Source: Aeromicrobium duanguangcaii
GTDB lineage: Bacteria > Actinomycetota > Actinomycetes > Propionibacteriales > Nocardioidaceae
Assembly (NCBI RefSeq): GCF_024508295.1
Contig: NZ_CP101990.1
Location: 2,356,001-2,420,000 of the forward strand
DNA: 64,000 bases
Direction of reading: 5' to 3'
Shown: positions 7,559 to 15,445 of the stretch, in pieces
How positions within the stretch are numbered: the stretch's first letter is position 1
Layout of the letters: every line of letters begins with the position of its first letter
Translations under genes and position numbers: made by a program
Notes under the pieces: generated by a model
Seen by the model: the letters and a program-made list of their open reading frames with translations, nothing else
Databases searched by the model: none
What the model was told of the DNA's origin: nothing

Positions 7559-8392
7559 GTGAGCGTTCCGAAGACCCTCGAGATCCCGGAGGGCGTGGAG
7601 GTCACCCGCGTCGTCACCGCCCGCAGCGAGCACGCCGTGCACCGGATCAGTGCCGTCGGCGACCGCGTCGGGTCGATCCTGCTCGTGCCCGGCTGGACCG
7701 GCAGCAAGGAGGACTTCACCCCGGTCCTGCCGCTGCTGGCCGACCTGGGCTTCGACGTCGTGACCTACGACCAGCGTGGCCAGTACGAGTCCCCCGGAGA
7801 CGTGGACGACGACTACTCGCTGGAGGGCCTGGCCGAGGACGCCCTGGCGCTCGCCGACGTCACGCTCGAGGACGACCGCTTCCACCTGCTCGGGCACTCG
7901 TTCGGCGGCCTGGTGTCCCAGACGCTCACGATCGAGCACCCCGATCGGATCAGGACCCTCAGCCTGCTGTGCACCGGCCCGGGAGCGCTCGGTGACACGC
8001 CCACCCGGCCGCTGCAGCGCCTGGTCACGGCGATCGGCAAGGTGCCGCTGCTGCAGATCCACGAGCTCCGCGAACAGGGCATCAAGCGGCCCGCCCAGAT
8101 CACGGCCTTCCTGGCGAAGCGGTTCACGGCCAACGCCCCCGCCTCGCTCAAGGCGATGACCGAGCACCTGCTGGACGCCGAGGACCGCGTCGACGAGGTC
8201 GCGGCCACCGGGGTGCCGTGCTGGGTCGCCCGCGGCGAGACCGACGACGCGTGGCCGCACGACGTCCAGGCCGAGATGGCCGAGCGTCTCGGCACCGAGA
8301 TCGTGATCCTGCCGTCGGCGGCCCACTCCCCCGGCGTCGAGGCGCCCGAGGAGCTCGTCGACGACTGGCGCGGCTTCCTGCTGTCCCACTGA
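7559..8392 (+). CDS. Alpha/beta hydrolase
   Basis: The 277-residue cytosolic protein has oxyanion-region LLVPGWTGSKEDF, nucleophile elbow GHSFGG, and a late His in AAHSPG. It is an esterase or haloalkane-dehalogenase-like fold with unknown substrate. GTG 7559 is preferred over ATG 7505 because the latter would overlap the SDR gene by 47 bases and add a non-conserved arginine-rich leader. It is probably co-transcribed with the SDR. Confidence 0.85.
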   Translation: MSVPKTLEIPEGVEVTRVVTARSEHAVHRISAVGDRVGSILLVPGWTGSKEDFTPVLPLLADLGFDVVTYDQRGQYESPGDVDDDYSLEGLAEDALALADVTLEDDRFHLLGHSFGGLVSQTLTIEHPDRIRTLSLLCTGPGALGDTPTRPLQRLVTAIGKVPLLQIHELREQGIKRPAQITAFLAKRFTANAPASLKAMTEHLLDAEDRVDEVAATGVPCWVARGETDDAWPHDVQAEMAERLGTEIVILPSAAHSPGVEAPEELVDDWRGFLLSH

Positions 8393-8407
8393 GGGACTGG
8401 TCGCGGC

Positions 8408-9049
8408 TCAGCGCGAGCGGGTCCGGCGCAGCGTGCCGGAGACGGCGCGGCGCGCCACCGGGCCCAGACCGTCGAGCGCTCGCGCCATCGCGGCGACGGC
8501 GTCGAACGAGCGGTCGGAGTCGGCCTCGGTGCGCACGGGGTCGGTCAGCTCGAACCCGATGAACGCGGCCATCAGCAGGTCGGTGAACGCCTCGGGGTCG
8601 AGCACGCCCTCGAAGGGCGAGCCCTTGACGATCAGCCGCGACGCGACCCCGCTGAGCGGCTCGCGCCACAGCAGCAGCGCGTCCCGGGCGGCGCGCCCGA
8701 TGCCCGGATCGGCCTGGGCCATCACCAGCGCCTGGCCGAGCACCGAGACGTGCCCGGCTCCGCGCTCCGCCTCCTGCACGTCGCGGGCCAGCTGCACGAG
8801 GTCCCCGTAGGACCGTGCCTGCTCGAAGCGCTCGCGGTGGAGCTCGACGCGGTCCCGCGTGGCGGTGACGCAGGCCTGCGCGACCAGGTCGGTCACGGAG
8901 CCGAAGTGGTAGAACACCAGACCCTGCGCCAGCCCGGCGCGCTGCGACACCGACCGGGCCGACACGGCGCTGATGCCGTCGGAGGTCATGACCTCGATGG
9001 TCGCCTCGACGAGGCGGCGCTTGGACTCCTCGGCTGACTTCGGCGGCAC
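8408..9049 (-). CDS. TetR family regulator of the small membrane-protein operon
   Basis: The 213-residue protein has a TetR DNA-binding domain (RRLVEATIEVM, then ISAVSARSVSQRAGLAQGLV followed by FYHFGS). GTG start, 5 bases downstream of the preceding membrane-protein gene, so it is the last gene of a three-gene minus-strand unit that begins at 9668. A perfect 26-base palindrome at 9681-9706, just upstream of that unit, is a good candidate operator. That would make this an autoregulated repressor. Confidence 0.85.
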   Translation of the reverse strand: MPPKSAEESKRRLVEATIEVMTSDGISAVSARSVSQRAGLAQGLVFYHFGSVTDLVAQACVTATRDRVELHRERFEQARSYGDLVQLARDVQEAERGAGHVSVLGQALVMAQADPGIGRAARDALLLWREPLSGVASRLIVKGSPFEGVLDPEAFTDLLMAAFIGFELTDPVRTEADSDRSFDAVAAMARALDGLGPVARRAVSGTLRRTRSR

Positions 9050-9054
9050 GGGGT

Positions 9055-9531
9055 TCAGTATGTCCGGGCGTACAGCGCGGCGCGGCGCAGGTGCGCCCCC
9101 CACGAGAGACGCAGGACGATCCACATGCTCGCCCCGGACACGGCGGCCGCGCCCGAGGCCCACCAGAACGCCTCGATCGGTCGAGCGTCGAAGAGGCCCA
9201 CCAGAACGAACGACTCGACCCACGCGACGGCGGTGACCAGTGCCACGACCACGGCGAGCGCCCGCCGCGTCCCCTCGCGGGCCCGGAGCCGGGGCCAGAG
9301 CGCCACGCTCAGGACCGTGGGCACGACCCCCGCGAGGATTCCCACGGCGATGCCGAGCCACAGCCCGAAGACGGCCCAGACGACGATCAGCGCTCCCAGG
9401 ACGTGCCATTCGAACGGGGATCCTCCCGCCACCTCGAGGCCATAAGCGACCACGAGGCAACCCAAGGCGCACACGCCGCCGGAGATCGTTGCCGCTGCCA
9501 GCCCACACAGACTGACCTGCAGGCGCGTCAT
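9055..9531 (-). CDS. Four-helix integral membrane protein, unknown function
   Basis: The 158-residue protein has about four hydrophobic segments (from about residues 8, 38, 87 and 117) and short basic loops. I recognise no family. It overlaps the upstream small gene by four bases (ATGA) and is followed 5 bases later by the TetR gene. The arrangement suggests a drug- or stress-responsive membrane protein controlled by that TetR, which is inference from context only. Confidence 0.7.
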   Translation of the reverse strand: MTRLQVSLCGLAAATISGGVCALGCLVVAYGLEVAGGSPFEWHVLGALIVVWAVFGLWLGIAVGILAGVVPTVLSVALWPRLRAREGTRRALAVVVALVTAVAWVESFVLVGLFDARPIEAFWWASGAAAVSGASMWIVLRLSWGAHLRRAALYARTY

Positions 9532-9668
9532 GAGGCCGCCCCCACATCGGCGACGCGTCGCAGGCGTCGGTGGGCGATCCGTCGCGCACCACGCAGGTGC
9601 AGCCTCGACACGGCTCCCGCGACAGCGGAGGCAATCAGCCCCGCTCCCCACACATCCACCGGCCTCAT
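9528..9668 (-). CDS. Small protein with one hydrophobic segment, first gene of TetR operon
   Basis: A 46-residue open frame starts at ATG 9668 (MRPVDVWGAGLIASAVAGAV) with a hydrophobic stretch then a basic tail. An in-frame ATG at 9716 would place the operator palindrome and -10 box inside the coding region, so 9668 is preferred. Support is the ATGA overlap with the next gene and the promoter/operator immediately upstream. It has no recognisable family, and a leader-peptide role is possible. Confidence 0.5.
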   Translation of the reverse strand: MRPVDVWGAGLIASAVAGAVSRLHLRGARRIAHRRLRRVADVGAAS

Positions 9669-9680
9669 GGCCACCGCCTT

Positions 9681-9712
9681 CGTTCTTGAGCACTCGCTCA
9701 AGAACGAAGATA
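9681..9712 (-). promoter_or_regulatory. TetR-type operator with promoter
   Basis: CGTTCTTGAG, six bases, CTCAAGAACG (9681-9706) is a perfect 10+10 palindrome. On the minus strand an extended -10 (TGC-TATCTT, TATCTT at 9712-9707) ends exactly where the palindrome begins, so a bound repressor would cover the transcription start. Confidence 0.7.
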
Positions 9713-9715
9713 GCA

Positions 9716-10000
9716 CTACCCGACGATCGCGCGCAGCGCGGCGACGTGATCGCGGTAGGCCTTCTTCCCGGCCTTGGTGAACGCGGCCCAGGAGCGCACG
9801 CGTCCCTCACGCGCGCCCTTCGACACCTTGACGTAGCCGGCATCCTCCAGCGCCTTGACCTGCTTGCTCAGCACCGACTCACTGACGCCCAACTCGTCGC
9901 GCAGCAGCGCGAACTCGACCTTGTCGACGGTGTCCAACATCGCGCAGATCTGGAGCCGGTGCGGCGCGTGGATCAGCGGATCGAAGGTGCCCGCGCTCAC
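9716..10000 (-). CDS. Winged-helix transcriptional regulator (ArsR/MarR-like)
   Basis: The 94-residue protein has HAPHRLQICAMLD, then the wing-helix unit ELGVSESVLSKQVKALEDAG and a basic wing SKGAREGRVRSW. This matches the transcriptional-regulator/DUF family that pairs with small membrane proteins. GTG start overlaps the membrane-protein stop by four bases (GTGA). The repeated ACTTTCC...ATGGAAAGT motif over the operon promoter (10443-10504) is its likely binding site. Confidence 0.85.
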   Translation of the reverse strand: MSAGTFDPLIHAPHRLQICAMLDTVDKVEFALLRDELGVSESVLSKQVKALEDAGYVKVSKGAREGRVRSWAAFTKAGKKAYRDHVAALRAIVG

Positions 10001-10425
10001 GGCTGCTTCTCGATGCTGCGCACCCAGTCGGCGTCCCACGCCGGACCCAGGACCGCCCACGAGGCGGCGGTGACCACCGCGGCGACGGTTGCCGGCAGCG
10101 GCCCGAAGAACGCGACTCCCATCGAGACGAAGGAGATCCCCGCCATGAGCCACGCGCGCCAGGCGCCGGGCTCACGCAGGGTCGCCCACGCCACCGCGCC
10201 GGTGTGGCGGGTGTACCACTGCATCGCCCCGAAGACGATCAACAGCCCGGTGCCGTAGAGCACCCAGCGCGCCCACCCATCCAGGCCGAGACCGAGGATC
10301 ACCAGCCCGACGCCGGCGCCGGCGAGTGCGTAGTAGCCCTTCGGGCTGGCCACCCGGTGCGCCGTGGTGCGGCGCGTCGCCGCGATCTGCTCGAGCGCCT
10401 CGCGCGCCTCGTCCCGTTCGTCCAT
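9997..10425 (-). CDS. Membrane protein paired with winged-helix regulator
   Basis: The 142-residue protein has an N-terminal helix rich in Glu/Arg (DERDEAREALEQIAATRR), then four predicted membrane segments between about residues 30 and 130. Function unknown. ATG start has an excellent AGGAGAG ribosome site 5 bases upstream. It is the first gene of a two-gene operon with its regulator, under the doubled operator at 10443-10504. Confidence 0.75.
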   Translation of the reverse strand: MDERDEAREALEQIAATRRTTAHRVASPKGYYALAGAGVGLVILGLGLDGWARWVLYGTGLLIVFGAMQWYTRHTGAVAWATLREPGAWRAWLMAGISFVSMGVAFFGPLPATVAAVVTAASWAVLGPAWDADWVRSIEKQP

Positions 10426-10442
10426 GATCTCTCCTGAGCTCG

Positions 10443-10504
10443 ACTTTCCGACATGGAAAGTCTACCTCGTGACTTTCCATCATGGCAAGCCGTCACGGAA
10501 AGTC
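10443..10504 (-). promoter_or_regulatory. Doubled operator over promoter of the membrane-protein/regulator operon
   Basis: Two copies of a 19-base dyad lie 29 bases apart: 10443-10461 (ACTTTCC-GAC-ATGGAAAGT, perfect 7-base arms around the spacer) and 10472-10490 (two mismatches). An extra half site GGAAAGTC sits at 10497-10504. On the minus strand TTGCCA (10488-10483) and TAGACT (10464-10459), 18 bases apart, form a strong promoter. Copy 2 covers the -35 and copy 1 the -10. Confidence 0.75.
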
Positions 10505-10509
10505 GCAGA

Positions 10510-11334
10510 TCAACCCAGCAGGCGCTCCAGCTCCGCCGGATCGGTGAGGTTGGCGCCGAGATGGAACTCCGGCCCCTTGCCGGTGCCGTGGTAGTCACTG
10601 GAGCCTGTCTTGGCCAGACCGAGATCGTCCGCGATGGCCGCGAGACCCGCGCGAGCCTGCGCGTCGTGGTCGGGGTGGTCGACCTCGATGCCGGCCAGCC
10701 CCGCCTCGGCGAGCTCGGCCAGGAGCTCGGGCGTGATCTTGGCGCCGCTGTCGCGGGCCCACGCGTGCGCGATGACGGGCTTGCCCCCGGCCGCGCGCAG
10801 CAGCCGGACGGCCTCGAACAGGTCGGCCGAGTACCGGCCGACGTACGCGGGCTTGCCCGGGACGAGCCAGTCGCGGAACGCCTCGTCGCGATCCTTGATG
10901 TATCCCTTGGCGATCATCGCGTCGGCCACGTGCGGACGGCCCCAGGCCGCGGCGTCGCCGGCGACGGCGAGCACCTCCTGCTCGGTCAGCGGCATGCCGA
11001 GCGCGGCGAGCTTCTCGAGCAGGCGCGGCAGGCGGTCGTTGCGCCCGCCCAGCACGCGGTGCAGCTCCTCGACCAACGGCTCGTTCGTCGGATCGAACTC
11101 GTACCCGAGCAGGTGGACGCTCAGGCCCTCGTACTGCGTCGAGATCTCGATGCCGCGGATGAGTCGCAGGCCCACCTCGTCGGCGGCCTCCTGCGCCTCG
11201 GCCCAGCCCTCGGTCGCGTCGTGGTCGGTCAGCGCGACGGCGTCCAGCCCCTCCAGCTTCGCCTTGCGGACGAGCTCGGCCGGGGTGTCGGTGCCGTCGG
11301 ACCGGGTGGAGTGGGTGTGGAGGTCGATACGCAC
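10510..11334 (-). CDS. PHP-domain phosphoesterase (YciV/Rnm-like)
   Basis: The 274-residue protein has PHP metal motifs DLHTHST at the N-terminus, LTDHD near residue 37, VIAHAWA, and C-terminal SSDYHG. This family includes 3',5'-bisphosphate phosphatases and 5'-3' exoribonucleases such as E. coli Rnm. The GTG start is fixed by a TAGTCT box 7 bases upstream, whose first three bases are the stop codon of the preceding phosphatase gene. It could act on RNA ends or nucleotides; the exact substrate is not visible. Confidence 0.85.
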   Translation of the reverse strand: MRIDLHTHSTRSDGTDTPAELVRKAKLEGLDAVALTDHDATEGWAEAQEAADEVGLRLIRGIEISTQYEGLSVHLLGYEFDPTNEPLVEELHRVLGGRNDRLPRLLEKLAALGMPLTEQEVLAVAGDAAAWGRPHVADAMIAKGYIKDRDEAFRDWLVPGKPAYVGRYSADLFEAVRLLRAAGGKPVIAHAWARDSGAKITPELLAELAEAGLAGIEVDHPDHDAQARAGLAAIADDLGLAKTGSSDYHGTGKGPEFHLGANLTDPAELERLLG

Positions 11335-11341
11335 CCTACGA

Positions 11342-11347
11342 AGACTA
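11342..11347 (-). promoter_or_regulatory. Leaderless -10 box of the PHP gene, sharing a stop codon
   Basis: TAGTCT on the minus strand lies 7 bases before GTG 11334. Its TAG is the stop codon of the upstream histidine phosphatase. Confidence 0.55.
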
Positions 11348-11944
11348 AGGCCTGTCCTCCTCGGCCTCTTCGCGGACGTTCCACCGGATCACGACCGGCT
11401 GGCCGCGGTCGTCGCCCAGGACGGAGTACGTGCCGGTGTCCAGCAGGAACACCCGCCCGTCCGCGACCTCGAGGCCGAGCCAGCGCGCCGCGAGGACGCG
11501 CAGGGAGTGCCCGTGCGCGAAGACCAGGGTGCGACCGCCGAGCGACCGCGCCCGGTCCACGACCCGGTCGAGCCGCTCGGCCACCTGCTCGGGCGACTCC
11601 CCCAGGGGCGAGGGATGGGTCCAGACGGTCCATCCCGGCACCGTCTCGCGGATCTCCTCGGTCGTGACTCCCTCGTACTCGCCGTAGTGCCACTCGACGA
11701 CGTCCTCGACGATCTCGGGATCGAACCCCGCCAGGTGCGCGGTCTCGAGGGCGCGCCGGCGCGGACTGCTCCAGACCCGGTTGAAGCCGACGCCGGAGAG
11801 CAGCGGGCGCAGCGCTCGCGCCTGCGCCCGCCCGGTCTCGGTCAGCTCCAGGTCGGTGAACGACGTGTGCCGCCACGTCCGGCTCCACTCCGTCTCACCG
11901 TGCCGCACGAGCCAGAGTTCGGTCTCCCCCACGGTCTGCTCCAT
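11345..11944 (-). CDS. Histidine phosphatase family protein (phosphoglycerate-mutase-like)
   Basis: The 199-residue protein has the catalytic motif LVRHGETEWS near residue 12, the SSPRRRALET loop, phosphate-pocket WHYGEYEG and second histidine FAHGHSLR. This is a branch-1 phosphatase, most like the Rv3214-type acid phosphatase once labelled gpm2, rather than a true mutase. It lies between the MaoC hydratase and the PHP gene on the same strand. An imperfect CACGCT box 6 bases before ATG suggests its own leaderless promoter. Confidence 0.88.
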   Translation of the reverse strand: MEQTVGETELWLVRHGETEWSRTWRHTSFTDLELTETGRAQARALRPLLSGVGFNRVWSSPRRRALETAHLAGFDPEIVEDVVEWHYGEYEGVTTEEIRETVPGWTVWTHPSPLGESPEQVAERLDRVVDRARSLGGRTLVFAHGHSLRVLAARWLGLEVADGRVFLLDTGTYSVLGDDRGQPVVIRWNVREEAEEDRP

Positions 11945-11948
11945 GGAC

Positions 11949-12983
11949 TCAGCGTGGCACGAGTGCCCAGTAGTCGAGGTCGAGCAGCACGCCGGGCGCG
12001 TACTTGCCGTCCTCGCCCTTGAGCGTCATCGACTCGTCGCGACCCTTCGTGGCCACCAGGCGCAGGCGCAGCGCACCGACGCCCGGCGCCGAGGTCTCGG
12101 CCTTGTCGAGCACCTCGCTCCAGGCGTAGACCGTGTCGCCGGCGAACGCCGGGGCCGTGTGCGCCCCGGCGTTGATGGCCGCGATCAGCTGGGCGTTGGC
12201 CAGTCCGTTGAACGACAGCGCACGCGCCATCGAGATGACGTGGCCGCCGTAGATCAGCCGGTTGCCGTCGGGACGGGCCTCGACGTTGAAGTGCACCTTC
12301 GCGGTGTTCTGCCACAGCCGCGTGGCCTGCTGGTGCTCCGACTCGGTCAGGGTCACGCCGTCGACGTGGTCGATCTTCTCGCCGACCTCGTAGTCGTCGA
12401 AGCGGTGCGGCTCTCCGGCCGCGGAGAAGTCGTAACCGGTGAAGTCGAGCCCCTCGGGGAGGATCAGGTCCTCGGGCGCGACGAAGGGCGCCAACTCGGG
12501 CACGACGGTCTCGGGCGCGGGCGCCTCGACGTTCCGCTTGTGCACCATGACCCAGCGGGCCCAGTCGATGACGACCTCGCCGCGCTGGTTCGTGGCGGTC
12601 GAGCGCACGTGGACGACGCCGGTCTTGCCGTTGGAGTTCTGCTTGAGCCCGATGACCTCGGACGAGGTCGAGATCGTGTCGCCGGGCACGATCGGCCGGT
12701 GGAAGCGGCACTCGGCGTACCCGAGGTTCGCGACGGCGTTGAGCGAGACGTCCGGGACGGTCTTGCCGAAGGCGACATGGAAGCCGATGAGATCCTCGAC
12801 CGGGTGGGGGTCGAGGCCGACGGACGCGGCGAACGCGGCCGAGGACGGCACGGCGAACCGGGTCGGGTAGAGCGAGCCGTAGACCGCCCGGTCTCCCTCG
12901 GTGATCGTGCGCGGTGTCGCGTGGTCGATCACCTGCCCGAGAGTGAAGTCCTCGAAGAAGTTGCCCGGGTTCGTCTTGCTCAT
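11949..12983 (-). CDS. MaoC-family double hot-dog hydratase (mesaconyl-CoA hydratase-like)
   Basis: The 344-residue protein has two hot-dog halves. TEGDRAVYGSLYPTRFAV followed by a repeat unit RFDDYEVGEKIDHVDG, and GGHVISMARALSFNGL in the second half, resemble 3-methylmalyl-CoA dehydratase/mesaconyl-CoA hydratases of about 340-350 residues. Alternatively it is a generic enoyl-CoA hydratase. No other ethylmalonyl-CoA pathway gene is adjacent, so the substrate is uncertain. ATG has GAGGA upstream. A 17-base palindrome (13002-13018) lies in its upstream region. Confidence 0.75.
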   Translation of the reverse strand: MSKTNPGNFFEDFTLGQVIDHATPRTITEGDRAVYGSLYPTRFAVPSSAAFAASVGLDPHPVEDLIGFHVAFGKTVPDVSLNAVANLGYAECRFHRPIVPGDTISTSSEVIGLKQNSNGKTGVVHVRSTATNQRGEVVIDWARWVMVHKRNVEAPAPETVVPELAPFVAPEDLILPEGLDFTGYDFSAAGEPHRFDDYEVGEKIDHVDGVTLTESEHQQATRLWQNTAKVHFNVEARPDGNRLIYGGHVISMARALSFNGLANAQLIAAINAGAHTAPAFAGDTVYAWSEVLDKAETSAPGVGALRLRLVATKGRDESMTLKGEDGKYAPGVLLDLDYWALVPR

Positions 12984-13001
12984 GTCGTCCTCACAGTCGC
13001 C

Positions 13002-13018
13002 GATGGTGCGGCACCATC
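13002..13018. promoter_or_regulatory. Perfect 17-base palindrome upstream of the MaoC gene
   Basis: GATGGTGC-G-GCACCATC lies 19 bases upstream of the hydratase ATG and 12 bases from the stop of the secreted nuclease-like gene. It is either an operator for the hydratase or a short hairpin at the end of the nuclease-like message. Confidence 0.4.
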
Positions 13019-13029
13019 ATGGCGGATGC

Positions 13030-14340
13030 TCAGAACGCGAGCGTCGCGGCGACCATGTTGTGGTCCGACGGAGGGGTCACCCGGTACTTCGCGCGGCGCA
13101 GGTTCGCGTCCACGACGGTCTCCCAGCCACGGCCCAGGAAGCCCGACGTGAGGATGTAGTCGATCCGCACACCTTGGTGGCGGTAGTACGACTTCGCACT
13201 GGCGCCGCGCGGCCGCTTGAACCTCTTGTCCTTGAACATGCAGCGGTTGACGGCCGTGCCCGCCTTCTTGCCCGCCATCGCGTTCGAGGTGTTGTAGTAC
13301 GCCGTGATCCGTCGGGTCACGTGCAACGGCACGCGTGGGTTGCCGACGGCGCCCAGGCTGCTGGTCGAGCCGACGGACCTGCACGACCCGCGCCACTTCG
13401 TGCTCTTGGAGCGGTACACCCGGCGGTCGGTGCCCAGCAGGTCGACCAACCCGCCCTTCGTCATGACGTCGGCGCCCGTCCTGGCCATCGTGCGCCCCGA
13501 GCTGTTCAGGTCACCGGTGACGACGACCGGCAGCGTCCGCCCGCCGTACGCCCGCACCTTCCGCACGACGGCCATCGCCTGCGCGGCCTGCTTTCGGCGG
13601 AAGGCGTTCGAGGCCGACGAGGTGATGGGCTTCCCGCGGTACTTCGCGTCGAAGTGGGTGTTCGCGAACGCGAACAGCTTGCCGTTCGCGTTCAGCCGGA
13701 AGACGGTCCAGTCGACGGTGCGCACGTTCGAGGTCGCTCGGGACAGCCGCGCCGAGCCCCGGCTGACCACGGTCATGACCCGGGAGTCGTAGATCGTGCG
13801 GTTGTCCGACGAGCTGCGGCCCGGCGCCGTGGTGCACGTGCGCCACGGTGCCTGCGCGCCCTTGTACGTCCCGTTCCAGACGGCGGGGTTGCGTCCCGTC
13901 GTCGGGCAGAACTCGCGATACGCGTTCGTCACCCGGTACGGCGCACCGGCGGTGCGTGCGTTCATCAGGTCGACGACGTGCTCGTACTGGCTGTAGTTGC
14001 GCTGGCCGAAGGCACGACGCTGCATCCACGCCTCCGAGGCCTCCTGCAGGCCGATGACGTCCGGGGAACAACGCAGGATCATGCCGACGAGGCGGTCGGC
14101 CCGCGCCTCCCACGGTGCCTGCGTGCGGGCGGAGCTGTTGTAGCCGGCGGTGTTGTAGGACGCGACCAGCAGAGGCGTGCGACCGGCGAGGCGGCCGCCC
14201 GCCGAGGTCTCGCGGACGACCTCACCGTGGGCGGCGCAGCGGGAGCCCGCGGCACCGGCGGGCGCCGTGACGCCCGGTCCCGCGAGCAGGCCGACGGCCA
14301 GGATCGAGGCCATCGCCACGGCGGCGGGGCGCAGACGCAT
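13030..14340 (-). CDS. Secreted endonuclease/exonuclease/phosphatase-fold protein
   Basis: The 436-residue protein has an N-terminal Sec signal (AAVAMASILAVGLLAGPGV, cleavage near an Ala-Gly-Ala run around residue 30). The EEP fold motifs follow: SYNTAGYN, VIGLQEAS, NTHFDA, VVTGDLNSS, RIDYIL and SDHNMV. These are the metal, phosphate and catalytic residues of DNase I/sphingomyelinase-type enzymes. The mature region is unusually basic and Ser/Tyr-rich with six or so cysteines, consistent with an extracellular nuclease or phosphodiesterase. Which substrate it cuts cannot be told. Confidence 0.82.
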   Translation of the reverse strand: MRLRPAAVAMASILAVGLLAGPGVTAPAGAAGSRCAAHGEVVRETSAGGRLAGRTPLLVASYNTAGYNSSARTQAPWEARADRLVGMILRCSPDVIGLQEASEAWMQRRAFGQRNYSQYEHVVDLMNARTAGAPYRVTNAYREFCPTTGRNPAVWNGTYKGAQAPWRTCTTAPGRSSSDNRTIYDSRVMTVVSRGSARLSRATSNVRTVDWTVFRLNANGKLFAFANTHFDAKYRGKPITSSASNAFRRKQAAQAMAVVRKVRAYGGRTLPVVVTGDLNSSGRTMARTGADVMTKGGLVDLLGTDRRVYRSKSTKWRGSCRSVGSTSSLGAVGNPRVPLHVTRRITAYYNTSNAMAGKKAGTAVNRCMFKDKRFKRPRGASAKSYYRHQGVRIDYILTSGFLGRGWETVVDANLRRAKYRVTPPSDHNMVAATLAF

Positions 14341-14356
14341 GGAAACTCCAGTCTCG

Positions 14357-14388
14357 CGACTCCCCCGAGTCGCACCTGTCCCACTGTA
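14357..14388 (-). promoter_or_regulatory. Promoter and leader hairpin of the secreted nuclease-like gene
   Basis: Minus-strand TACAGT (14388-14383) is a plausible -10. The leader contains a CGACTC/GAGTCG hairpin with a 4-base loop (14372-14357), ahead of a GGAG ribosome site before ATG 14340. Confidence 0.45.
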
Positions 14389-14459
14389 GTTACTCCGGTT
14401 GCACCCGCACAGCCGATCACAGCAGCCCCATCACCGAGCCGGTGTGTTCAGGCGACGGG

Positions 14460-15248
14460 TCAGCCCACGGAGTGCCGGGTCGCCATGACCCGGTCGACCT
14501 GCTCGCGGTCGAAGGACTCACCCAGCCACTGGAACAGGCCCTCGAAGACGCCGGGGTCCGCGACGTAGTCGTCGTAGTGCAGCGGGTAGGTCAGGTCGCC
14601 CAGCTCGCGGTGCGCGCGCTCCAGACGCCCGTCATAGTCGGCCACCTTCGCCAGCGCCTCGTCGCGGTCGTACTTGGCCCACCACTTGCTCCTGACGACG
14701 TCCTCGGGGTTGCGCGTGTTCAGCACGAACCGCGCGCCGGGGAACACCTGTCGCGTGAACTCGAGCGTCTCGACCAGGTCGCGACGCCACCAGCGGATCT
14801 CCTTGAAGCCCGTGACCCGGGTGTCCGGCTCGGGCTTGATGAAGACCTGCTGCAGGTGGCGACGGACCGAGGCCGCAGCCTCGTCCGGCGAGTAGTTGTC
14901 CAGGCCGAACCACGGGTTGACCGGCTGGCTTCCCTGCTTCGTCCCGATCCGCTTCTCCATGCGGCGGTAGCTCTCGTGCATCCACTCCAGGGCGCCGTCG
15001 TTCTCACCCCGGATGAGGTACCCCGGAATGGAGTTCAACAGCCCCTGCAGGAGCGTCGAGCCGGTGCGGCCGTACGTCACGATGAAGACGTAGGAGTACT
15101 CCTTGTCGTCCCGCTCGATGCGCAACTGGCGCCGCAGGTCCTCGGCCTCGCTGCGCAACTGCCTCACCTCGGCCTGGAGAGCGTCACGGTCCTCCTTGAG
15201 GCGCCGAACGGCAGGGACCTTGAGGGCGACGTCCTTGGCGAGGGGCAT
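14460..15248 (-). CDS. Sulfotransferase with N-terminal coiled coil
   Basis: The 262-residue protein has a charged heptad-rich segment at about residues 17-50 (LKEDRDALQAEVRQLRSEAE) and then a PAPS sulfotransferase domain. The 5'-phosphosulfate loop is TYGRTGSTLLQ (about 58-68) and the 3'-phosphate region includes LNTRNPEDVVRSKWW. It probably sulfates a carbohydrate or other surface acceptor. It is divergent from the GT4 gene of the adjacent glycan block. A related coiled-coil extension precedes the methyltransferase at 19892, suggesting a shared docking mode (inference). Confidence 0.85.
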   Translation of the reverse strand: MPLAKDVALKVPAVRRLKEDRDALQAEVRQLRSEAEDLRRQLRIERDDKEYSYVFIVTYGRTGSTLLQGLLNSIPGYLIRGENDGALEWMHESYRRMEKRIGTKQGSQPVNPWFGLDNYSPDEAAASVRRHLQQVFIKPEPDTRVTGFKEIRWWRRDLVETLEFTRQVFPGARFVLNTRNPEDVVRSKWWAKYDRDEALAKVADYDGRLERAHRELGDLTYPLHYDDYVADPGVFEGLFQWLGESFDREQVDRVMATRHSVG

Positions 15249-15255
15249 GCCCTAC

Positions 15256-15261
15256 ACCGTA
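15256..15261 (-). promoter_or_regulatory. Leaderless -10 box of the sulfotransferase gene
   Basis: TACGGT on the minus strand lies 7 bases before ATG 15248. The remaining divergent region to 15445 holds a short GGGCCG-ATT-CGGCCC dyad (15383-15397) and no gene. Confidence 0.55.
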
Positions 15262-15445
15262 CCGGCCGCCTCACCCGTCGCGAGACGATGGTCGCGGCCG
15301 GCAGGTTCCGTCCCCGGCCCGGTCCGCCCCCAGGCATCTCCGCGATCGCCAGAGTCTTTCCCTCGAAAAAACAGCGGTGTCCGGGCCGATTCGGCCCGCG
15401 CACCGGGATATCGTCGGGCACCGACCTGCGACACCGAGGAGCGCG

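Noticed and set aside
9669..9716. 62-codon version of the small TetR-operon gene
   Set aside because: It would place the -10 box and operator palindrome inside the coding region.
10001..10153. Longer N-terminus for the winged-helix regulator
   Set aside because: It overlaps the membrane-protein gene in another frame; the GTGA overlap start at 10000 fits the family length.
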